A stretch of 20,705 nucleotides of DNA, from positions 1-20,705 of the forward strand of contig DASUHD010000147.1 of assembly GCA_036273675.1 (NCBI GenBank), given 5' to 3'. Both the position numbers and the translations under genes were made by a program. Positions 15,447 to 20,705 of the stretch are shown here, piece after piece (the first letter of the stretch is position 1; the number at the start of each line of letters is the position of its first letter). The notes under the pieces were generated by a model, which saw only the letters and a program-made list of their open reading frames with translations, had not been told where the DNA came from and ran no database searches. This DNA comes from DAHUXT01 sp036273675. GTDB lineage: Bacteria > Chloroflexota > Ktedonobacteria > Ktedonobacterales > JADMIN01.

Positions 15447-16031
15447 CTATGCGCGAACTGGCTCATAGCGGAGGGCAACGACGCCGCTCTTCAACGTCCT
15501 CGATTCCAGCAGCTTCAGCGGAATTGTGCGGGTGACATCAGCAAAATAGTGATGCTTGCCCTGCCCCAGCACCGTCGGATTGATATTGATGCGGTACTCG
15601 TCGATCAGGTCAAGCTGCATGAAGGTCTGCGTCAGCGTAGGGCTGCCGAGGAACCAGATGTCCTTGCCCGGCTGCTGCTTGATTTTGTTGATTTCGTCGG
15701 CGATGTTATCCTTTATCAGCACGGTATTCTGGGCATCACCCCATGCGACGCGATCCAGCGTGCGCGAGACGACGATTTTGGTCGAGTCCTCCAGAAAGCG
15801 GGCATGTTCGAGTTCGTCGGGTGTGCTTTCCGGGTTACCTGGCACGGTCAGCCAGTAACTCGCCATCCCCTCATACGTCCGTCGTCCCCAGATGACCGCA
15901 TCGGTGATGGCGTGCATTGAATGGGCATACTGTTCGAGTTCGCGGTCATAAGAAATCCAGTCGAGTTCGTCGTTCGGCCCCGCCGTTAATCCATCCAGCG
16001 AAAGATGTATCATCGAGATGACTTTCCGCAC
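15447..16031 (-). CDS. RibD C-terminal/DHFR-fold reductase, paralogue 2
   Basis: The GTG at 16031 is chosen as start because GGAGGAG lies about 6 nt upstream and because it places the fold at the N-terminus (RKVISMIHLSLDGLTAGPND). Reading on to an ATG at 16076 would add 15 residues across that ribosome site. The 194-residue product has the same landmarks as its neighbour: DAVIWGRRTYEGMASYW, KIVVSRTLDRVAWG, KDIWFLGSPTLTQTFMQLDL, DEYRININPTVLGQGKHH. The shared fold and adjacency suggest an old duplication, but the two have diverged widely, so they probably do not share a substrate. The gene lies 112 bp downstream of the glycosyltransferase gene. Confidence 0.9.
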   Translation of the reverse strand: MRKVISMIHLSLDGLTAGPNDELDWISYDRELEQYAHSMHAITDAVIWGRRTYEGMASYWLTVPGNPESTPDELEHARFLEDSTKIVVSRTLDRVAWGDAQNTVLIKDNIADEINKIKQQPGKDIWFLGSPTLTQTFMQLDLIDEYRININPTVLGQGKHHYFADVTRTIPLKLLESRTLKSGVVALRYEPVRA

Positions 16032-16143
16032 AGTGCTCTCCTCCAATTGTGTCGTGATTATCAACTGACACAGCATACCTCGACGGACGCGAAAACGCCT
16101 TCTTCTATCTTGCGCTTTTGCCGTGGGACTATCAGCGGCTCGG

Positions 16144-17409
16144 TCAGGCTAGCAGCTTTTCGAGCAGGGTAATGAAGTCTGCTACGCCGTCCTCGGTGGC
16201 GATCTGCTCGGCGATAGCGGTGGCGCGTTTGCGGTAAGATGGCTCTTCGAGCAGCGCGGCGACCTCCCGCGCGCCACGCTCCGCCGTGAAGGCGGGACGA
16301 CGCAGCCAGCGGCCCGCGCCCACCCGCGCCAGTTGCGCGCCGGAGAAGAACTGATCCACGCCCCACGGTACCACCAGCGCCGGAATGCCCGCCCGCAGAC
16401 TCTGCGCCACCGTTCCCATGCCGCCGTGGTGAATCGCCGCCGCGCATTGTGGATACACCCGCGAGAACGGCGCGAAGTCCGCCGCGAAGACATCCTCAGG
16501 CAGCGGATGTGGTAGCGCTCCAGGTGGCGCGCCAATCACCAGCGCCCGCGCGCCCGCCTGGCGAATCGCCTCGATGCCCGCGCGATACATCGGGTCGAAG
16601 GCGCCGCCCACTTTGTCGGCCATCGAGCCGGAGGAGAGCGCCACCACCGGCCGATCTCCCGCCAGAAAGGCGGTTAGCTCCGGCGGCTCCTGCCAGCTAT
16701 CGGGCGCATCCCAGAAGCAGAAGCCCGTCTGATGCACCCACGCAGGCCAGTCTGGCGGGCGCGGCGTATAGGCTGGGGAGACCGCCATCGCCGTCAACTG
16801 GCGCGAGAGGTTGCCCGTCTGCGCCACATCGCGGAGCGGCGGCAGGCCATACTCCGCCCGCACCTTGTTGACCGGCACATCCCACAGCTGGCGCACCGCC
16901 GTCATGCCCATCGCCCATGACACGCGGTTGGCCAGCGGCTGCAACGCGTGGGGAATGGGTACGGGTGTTGGCTGTGGCTCCAGATGGGGCGAGGGGACGA
17001 GGACCGGCGAGAGGGCGATGCTTGCCCAGGGGATATGGGTCAGGTCGGCGACGAATGAGGCGGCAAGCTGTTGCGCGGAGGAGACGAGCACATCGGCCTC
17101 GGCACAGGCGGCGCGCAACTCCTCGATCTTGGGGCGCAGCGCGGGCAGTATCACCTCGTTCATCAGGATGCGGAGCGAGGCCAGCGGCGTCGCGCGCGAG
17201 ACCAGCGACTCGGCACGGTGCATCAGCGTCGTCTCGGCGTCGCCCGTCAGCAGCGCCACCGGGAACCCCAGCGCGTTCACCGGCTGCTGAAAATTGCGCT
17301 CGACGACGAACGTGACCTCGTGGCCACGGGCGCGCAGCCCCAGGCCAACCGCCAGAAACGGGTTGAGGTCACCGCTGGAGCCAAATGTCGTCAACAGAAT
17401 CCGAGCCAT
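16144..17409 (-). CDS. UGT/MGT-type glycosyltransferase (GT1-like)
   Basis: The 421-residue protein has the GT-B architecture. The N-terminal domain begins MARILLTTFGSSGDLNPFLA with the GSxGD loop that marks sterol and macrolide glycosyltransferases. The C-terminal nucleotide-sugar domain includes VVALSSGSM (255-263), HHGGMGTVAQSLRAGIPALV (327-346) and PWGVDQFFSGAQLARVGAG (348-366), in which the HGG and DQ (352-353) contact the donor sugar. The enzyme moves a sugar from UDP- or TDP-sugar to a lipophilic acceptor such as a sterol, terpenoid or macrolide; the acceptor is not known. It has no membrane helix. The start has only a weak ribosome site (AAAGGCG). Upstream are 253 bp before the NTF2-like gene, enough for its own promoter. 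Confidence 0.9.
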   Translation of the reverse strand: MARILLTTFGSSGDLNPFLAVGLGLRARGHEVTFVVERNFQQPVNALGFPVALLTGDAETTLMHRAESLVSRATPLASLRILMNEVILPALRPKIEELRAACAEADVLVSSAQQLAASFVADLTHIPWASIALSPVLVPSPHLEPQPTPVPIPHALQPLANRVSWAMGMTAVRQLWDVPVNKVRAEYGLPPLRDVAQTGNLSRQLTAMAVSPAYTPRPPDWPAWVHQTGFCFWDAPDSWQEPPELTAFLAGDRPVVALSSGSMADKVGGAFDPMYRAGIEAIRQAGARALVIGAPPGALPHPLPEDVFAADFAPFSRVYPQCAAAIHHGGMGTVAQSLRAGIPALVVPWGVDQFFSGAQLARVGAGRWLRRPAFTAERGAREVAALLEEPSYRKRATAIAEQIATEDGVADFITLLEKLLA

Positions 17410-17662
17410 CGCGCCACGCCTTTCGCCTAACGGTATCCGCGTAGATTATGGCGAATAACGCGTCAGGCACGCCAGCGGAGCGCTCTGCCCTCTCACACTC
17501 TCCCCTAATGTCCTTTTCCTTTTTCGCCCGAACACCCTGGGCGCAATGAGAACACGGAGGGAGTTAGCCGTGGCCTTCAGGCCGCAAGACGCCCCCGGCG
17601 CGCTGTTCGGGGTTCATGCTCAAAGTTCATAAAAGGGAGGGGAACCAAAATCACTACAGCGC

Positions 17663-18058
17663 TCAGGGCTTTGGCGCTTTCATGTACCACTCGGTGTATG
17701 AGCGACACTGCCCGTCGGCGTTGAAGCGCAGCGCCCAGAGGTTGTGGTAGGCGCGTTCGAGCGTCGTCTGCGTCTCATCGCTGTAGTAGCTGGAGACACC
17801 AACCGTGATCGCCTGGTCGCCGCTCACCAGCAATGGGTGATACTCGCCGCGATACGTGCCAGCCGTATCGCGGTTCTCCAGCCAGTTGGCGACAATCTGC
17901 TCGCGGCCCCGCAGCACGTCGTCGCCCTCGTCCCATGGATGGTAGCGGTACTCGGCGTCGTCGGCGAAGAGCGCGCCAATCTCCTCCGAGTCGTAGCTGA
18001 TCCATGCCTGGCTGTAGGCGTCGAGCCAGCGCTGCACCGTTGCGGTATCAATGCTCAT
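17663..18058 (-). CDS. NTF2/SnoaL-like protein
   Basis: The 131-residue product fits the NTF2-like cone fold: an N-terminal helix TVQRWLDAYSQAWISYD, then EEIGALFADDAEYRYHPWDE, GREQIVANWLENRD, and alternating strands with EYHPLLVSGDQAITVGVSSYY and a final GQCRSYTEWYM. Proteins of this fold act as isomerases, cyclases, dehydratases or simple ligand binders. The first ATG at 18058 has GGAGGAGG about 11 nt upstream. It has no signal peptide. It lies between the acetyltransferase (99 bp upstream) and the glycosyltransferase genes, which fits a role in small-molecule chemistry but does not prove one. Confidence 0.85.
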   Translation of the reverse strand: MSIDTATVQRWLDAYSQAWISYDSEEIGALFADDAEYRYHPWDEGDDVLRGREQIVANWLENRDTAGTYRGEYHPLLVSGDQAITVGVSSYYSDETQTTLERAYHNLWALRFNADGQCRSYTEWYMKAPKP

Positions 18059-18157
18059 GGTTCCGTTGTCCTCCTCCGGTGAGGTAGAGTCACATTCTCA
18101 ATGAAACATCAACCCCACCCCAGGCACATTGGTTGCGGCGCATGGCGTTTTCGGCGT

Positions 18158-19150
18158 CTACTCGTCGTCGAGCGACTGCACGCTCAGCTCGATGCCGGGG
18201 CGGAGCTCTTTCTCGTAGACGTCATAATGTACCAGCGGATGCATCCCGGCGCGCTCGTAGAGGCGGGTCGCGCCAGTCAGGCTCTGCGCGTCCACGCCGA
18301 GACCCACCTCATGCCTGCCCCGGCGGTAGAACTCGCCAAAGGCATGGTGGAGCAGTGCGAGGCCCAGCCCGTGCTTCCGCCACTCGCGCCGCACCCCCAG
18401 TGTATCGACCCAGCCGAAGCCCTCCAGATAGATGCAGATTGCCGCCCCCGCGACGGTCTCGCCCGCCATCGCCAGGAACACCAGATCGGGCGGCAGGCTC
18501 TCTGGCGTATTATGCCGCGCCATCCAGTGCTCGAAGGGTTCGTAGGAGTGGCCCCAGTGGTCGGAGAACGCGGCCTCCATCGCCTCATAGAGGGCGCGCT
18601 CGTCCTGGCCGGAAACCATCGTGCGGACGGTGATACCCTCCGACCAGACAGGCGCGGGCGGCGGCGCATCCATCACGATCTGCATGCGGCTGAAGCGGCG
18701 CACCTTGTGGTAGTCATGGTCAGTCATCAAGCGCTCGGTTGGCTCGTGTCCGCCAGCAATGCCGATCTGCAGATACACGCGGGCCTCGGGCGGCGCCAGT
18801 CTGATGTGTTCGCGGGCGCGCTCTTCCATCAGGTTCACCAGCGTCGAGCCAATGCCCTGGCCATACGAATCGGGGTGCGTGACACCCATCCCGAAAATAC
18901 GGAAGTGGGTGCGGGAGAGAATATGCGCATAACCGACGTAACCGCCATCGGGACCAACGACAATCCAGGCGTCGCTGGCCGGGTTGAATTCGGCCTGGCT
19001 CCACTCGTGCTCGAGTTCCTGCATGGTATAGTCGTTTCGGCCAAAGACATCGAGATCGCTCGCCTGAATCAGCGCAAAGATGGCTGGCAGGTCGTCGCGG
19101 GTGGGCGCGCGCACGGCAAGGTGCGGCGGCAAGAGAACAGAAAGTGGCAT
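18158..19150 (-). CDS. Tandem-GNAT acetyltransferase (MshD-like layout)
   Basis: The 330-residue protein contains two GNAT domains. The first (about 11-160) has GVTHPDSYGQGIGSTLV (89-105) in the acetyl-CoA motif A position. The second (about 172-315) has LGVRREWRKHGLGLALLHHA (251-270) followed by GLGVDAQSLTGATRLYERAG, a complete and probably active site. GNAT enzymes move an acyl group from acyl-CoA to an amine. A double-domain arrangement is known from mycothiol synthase MshD, where one domain has lost catalysis, but the match here is only in architecture. AGGAG about 9 nt upstream supports the ATG at 19150. It follows the HTH regulator by 110 bp on the same strand. The long plus-strand frame over it is a shadow. 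Confidence 0.9.
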   Translation of the reverse strand: MPLSVLLPPHLAVRAPTRDDLPAIFALIQASDLDVFGRNDYTMQELEHEWSQAEFNPASDAWIVVGPDGGYVGYAHILSRTHFRIFGMGVTHPDSYGQGIGSTLVNLMEERAREHIRLAPPEARVYLQIGIAGGHEPTERLMTDHDYHKVRRFSRMQIVMDAPPPAPVWSEGITVRTMVSGQDERALYEAMEAAFSDHWGHSYEPFEHWMARHNTPESLPPDLVFLAMAGETVAGAAICIYLEGFGWVDTLGVRREWRKHGLGLALLHHAFGEFYRRGRHEVGLGVDAQSLTGATRLYERAGMHPLVHYDVYEKELRPGIELSVQSLDDE

Positions 19151-19260
19151 GAGAAATAGCTCCTATGGATCAAGCGGTATCGGATGATGGGCTAGCGGAT
19201 GGCTTCAGGCCGGTGTCCCTGTTGCGCTGGGCCAGAGGCCATGTCATCCGCCAGCCCGTC

Positions 19261-19815
19261 TCAGGTTCTAGTCCGGCGTAACGCATACATCGGCGTGGCG
19301 GCGGCGTACCCACTGGCAGCCTCCGATGCTGGCGCGCGCCGGTGATGCTCGATGACATACTCCAGCGCGGCGGCGGTGGCCTCGAGCAGCGAAAGCTCGT
19401 CCTGGGCGATGCCGGGTTGCTGGCTCACCATCGCCGTCAGCAGGTCGCCCGCCTCGGCATAGAGACGATCCATGACGAAAGTCAGCGCCTCTGCGGCTGG
19501 CGTCGGCGCGCTCTCGGCGTCTACCAGCACGTTGCGGTCGGCGTAGAGCAGCACCCAGGCGCGCTCCTGTGGCGAGCAGTGGAGCGCACGGCAGAGCGCC
19601 TCGACGGTCTGGCGCTGGACCTTGACCATGCGCCCGTTCTCCAGCCGGGCGAGCCACGTCTCGCTGATGCTGTCGTAGTTGGGATCTTCGGGTGGCAGCT
19701 CGTTATAGAGCCGGATGATGAGCTGCGCGCGCGACCAGCCACGCAGGGTGCGCAGACGCGCAATCGCTTCGCCGCAGCGTTTGGCCGCAAATTCGGGCGT
19801 ACCATCGGTAGCCAT
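19261..19815 (-). CDS. HTH (XRE-like) transcriptional regulator
   Basis: The ATG at 19815 has AGGAGG about 7 nt upstream and gives a 184-residue protein; the longer frame to 19935 lacks a ribosome site. Residues 14-80 form a lambda-repressor-like helix-turn-helix: GEAIARLRTLRGWSRAQLII, then a longer turn (PPEDPNYDSIS) and ETWLARLENGRMVKVQRQTV with VEALCRALHCSP. The inserted residues between the helices make it a variant of the XRE fold. The C-terminal part (about 85-165) is all-helical and may be an oligomerisation or ligand domain (MDRLYAEAGDLLTAMV, LLEATAAALEYVIEHH). Inverted repeats lie 100-230 bp upstream and could be its own operators. It precedes the acetyltransferase gene on the same strand. 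Confidence 0.85.
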   Translation of the reverse strand: MATDGTPEFAAKRCGEAIARLRTLRGWSRAQLIIRLYNELPPEDPNYDSISETWLARLENGRMVKVQRQTVEALCRALHCSPQERAWVLLYADRNVLVDAESAPTPAAEALTFVMDRLYAEAGDLLTAMVSQQPGIAQDELSLLEATAAALEYVIEHHRRAPASEAASGYAAATPMYALRRTRT

Positions 19816-19916
19816 GAGTGTTCCTCCTGGAAAAAAGGCTGCAATAGTGACGAGCGCCCATCGCTTGGGTAGATGCACCGGGTGCTGGGAATGTAGCCGT
19901 AGCAAGTGGTGCGGGG

Positions 19917-19935
19917 ATGCCATGGAAAATGGCAT
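19917..19935. promoter_or_regulatory. Operator-like inverted repeat upstream of HTH gene
   Basis: ATGCCAT-GGAAA-ATGGCAT is a perfect 7-bp inverted repeat with a 5-nt spacer, 102 nt upstream of the regulator start codon. Size and position suit a dimeric regulator site. Confidence 0.35.
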
Positions 19936-19950
19936 GGAGGGCCGCGCAGA

Positions 19951-20044
19951 CGGACCAGGGCGATCCGGACGCGACCAGTACGATGGGCAGAACCTGGTCC
20001 GCTAGACGCGCCTGGCGCCTAGCAGACTCCGGTGGTCCGGATCG
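19951..20044. repeat. Cluster of inverted repeats built on GGACCA
   Basis: CGGACCAGG (19951-19959) is repeated in inverse as CCTGGTCCG (19993-20001), and CGATCCGGA (19961-19969) as TCCGGATCG (20036-20044). GCTAG/CTAGC (20001-20005, 20019-20023) and TGGTCC (20033-20038) add further half-sites. The two 9-bp pairs interleave rather than nest, so as RNA only one could form at a time unless a pseudoknot forms. Confidence 0.45.
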
Positions 20045-20127
20045 TTTTCGCAGTAACTTCCAGGAATGTAGACATCGGCTCCGTGCCTCCAAATGAGGTG
20101 AACGGGGGAACACCATCGCGCATCATG

Positions 20128-20175
20128 CGAAGGCGCTGTGTGGGCCTTCTCTCACAATTCGCTCACGAAGGCGCT
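20128..20175. repeat. Direct repeat of CGAAGGCGCT
   Basis: CGAAGGCGCT occurs at 20128-20137 and again at 20166-20175, a 38-bp period. Only two copies are present. Confidence 0.4.
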
Positions 20176-20218
20176 CTCACACACGTCGGCTATTGTACCA
20201 CCCGTGACGAGTTTGTGC

Positions 20219-20234
20219 TATCAGATTTCTGATA
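20219..20234. promoter_or_regulatory. 16-bp operator-like palindrome
   Basis: TATCAGA-TT-TCTGATA has perfect 7-bp arms and is flanked by GTG on the left and CAC on the right with slight offset. The arrangement resembles sites for dimeric repressors of the TetR or similar type. It is AT-richer than its surroundings. Confidence 0.35.
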
Positions 20235-20471
20235 CACATGCCGCCAGCATATGTCATCTGACGAACGCGAACGACCTGGGTTTACAGACCAGGCGGCACA
20301 ACCGCGGCGATCCCAATAGAGCGAAACCACTTGCGTTCGCTGGACGTTGTAGCGGAGGTGGCGAACGTCTATCCGCTGGGAATCGCGCTGGCGCTGCTCG
20401 CCGCGGGCCTCGCTGGGCGGAGCCGCGCAACCGCCTTGGCATGAAGCGGAAATAGCCCGCATAGGATATAC

Positions 20472-20500
20472 TTGACCCAGCGCCCCTCGGCCAGGATAGT
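20472..20500 (+). promoter_or_regulatory. Candidate sigma-70 promoter for the PLP-enzyme gene
   Basis: TTGACC (20472-20477, five of six) and GATAGT (20495-20500, four of six) are spaced by 17 nt, about 87 nt before the start codon. The palindromic repeat at 20506-20548 would lie at the very start of the transcript. Confidence 0.4.
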
Positions 20501-20505
20501 TCTGG

Positions 20506-20548
20506 TCCCCCTCTCCCTTTAGGGGAGGGGTTCGGGGAGGGGGCGGCC
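20506..20548. repeat. Palindromic intergenic repeat, copy 2
   Basis: This segment closely matches 7174-7210: both read CCCTC(T)CCTTTTAGGGGAG, then a GGTT-GGGGA stretch and end in GGGCGGC. Its core can fold into a short G/C-rich hairpin around TTTA. Confidence 0.65.
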
Positions 20549-20586
20549 AGCCCTGACAAACACCACAATGAAGTGAGGCAGTTTCC

Positions 20587-20705
20587 ATGAAGTTTGCGAC
20601 GCGCGCGATTCACGCCGGGCAGGAGCCTGATCCCTCGACCGGTGCGACGATTACACCGATCTTCCAGACCTCGACCTATACCCAGGAGGGGCTGGAAACG
20701 CACAA
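20587..20705 (+). CDS. Cys/Met metabolism PLP-dependent enzyme (cystathionine gamma-synthase/lyase-like), 3' end cut
   Basis: The first 39 codons are present and the gene runs off the right edge. The N-terminus MKFATRAIHAGQEPDPSTG, then ATITPIFQTSTYTQEG, is the standard opening of the Cys/Met metabolism PLP family: the AIHAGQ motif and the TPIxQTSTY segment that helps form the active site of the neighbouring subunit. Members include cystathionine gamma-synthase, cystathionine gamma- and beta-lyase, and O-acetylhomoserine sulfhydrylase, and the fragment is too short to choose. GTGAGG lies about 9 nt upstream of the ATG. No SAM riboswitch or T-box motif could be made out in its leader. Confidence 0.9.
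   Translation, partial: MKFATRAIHAGQEPDPSTGATITPIFQTSTYTQEGLETH

Larger units (their letters stand above)
19816..20586. other. Gene-poor 771-bp intergenic region rich in inverted repeats
   Basis: No convincing complete gene is visible. The region separates the divergent HTH regulator and the PLP-enzyme gene, so it must hold promoters for both. Its contents are an operator-like repeat at 19917-19935, a cluster of inverted repeats at 19951-20044, a direct repeat (20128-20137 and 20166-20175), a 16-bp palindrome (20219-20234), a possible broken small frame (20251-20444), a candidate promoter (20472-20500) and the second copy of the palindromic repeat (20506-20548). Confidence 0.55.

Noticed and set aside
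18101..19159. Long plus-strand open frame of 352 codons
   Set aside because: It lies antisense to the double-GNAT gene, whose minus-strand product has clear domain motifs and a good ribosome site. The plus-strand product is a composition artefact of GC-rich codons.
20180..20215. T-box-like sequence GGGTGGTAC on the minus strand
   Set aside because: The T-box consensus continues ACCGCG, while here AATAGCC follows. No terminator with U-run lies downstream, and the next gene is a regulator more than 350 nt away, not an amino-acid gene.
20473..20586. SAM riboswitch upstream of the Cys/Met PLP-enzyme gene
   Set aside because: No SAM-I-type core could be recognised; the leader is mostly the palindromic repeat.
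1..20705. tRNA, rRNA, CRISPR arrays, transposases, phage or toxin-antitoxin genes
   Set aside because: I looked for T-arm sequences, regularly spaced repeats, DDE-type or recombinase motifs and short paired toxin-like frames on both strands and saw none that could be supported.

Overview
The window reads as ordinary chromosome from a GC-rich bacterium, probably a member of the Chloroflexota (Ktedonobacteria-like). That placement is inferred, not proven. It rests on codon use strongly biased to G/C in third positions, the mixture of protein families (an acidic-tailed HEAT-repeat protein, a CynX-type MFS carrier, an orphan lipoprotein solute-binding protein, and a membrane-anchored S41 protease of the TFGTGTV type), and dispersed intergenic palindromes of the CCCTCTCCCTTTAGGGGAG kind. 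There is no rRNA, tRNA, CRISPR array, transposase, integrase or phage gene in the window.

Layout. Positions 1-3242 are minus-strand: an MFS transporter, a HEAT-repeat protein and the N-terminal part of a membrane protein that runs off the left edge. A divergent promoter region follows, with a near-consensus plus-strand promoter at 3363-3391. Next are a plus-strand lipoprotein substrate-binding protein with a clear terminator, and a plus-strand S41 protease. The S41 gene converges on a small minus-strand membrane protein across a large imperfect palindrome. A short unknown plus-strand gene and a minus-strand alpha/beta hydrolase come next. A plus-strand group then carries yraN, a coiled-coil/zinc-ribbon protein and queF, and meets a minus-strand YihY/BrkB membrane protein tail to tail. 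Positions 11989-14816 hold a plus-strand metallo-beta-lactamase-fold hydrolase, dprA and a histidine phosphatase.

From 14839 to 19815 all genes are minus-strand: an HTH regulator, a double-GNAT acetyltransferase, an NTF2/SnoaL-like protein, a UGT/MGT-type glycosyltransferase, and two tandem RibD/DHFR-type reductase paralogues. This set resembles small-molecule tailoring or self-protection genes, but the gaps of 47-253 bp do not prove a single operon. Upstream of the regulator lies a 771-bp gene-poor stretch full of inverted repeats. The window ends in the first 39 codons of a Cys/Met-metabolism PLP enzyme on the plus strand.

Most genes look intact and conventional. The points most worth a second look are the palindrome-rich region 19917-20234 upstream of the HTH regulator, the S41 protease lacking the canonical GKG lysine, the dispersed palindromic repeat, and the possible tailoring cluster. 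I did not find a clearly new defence or mobile system here.
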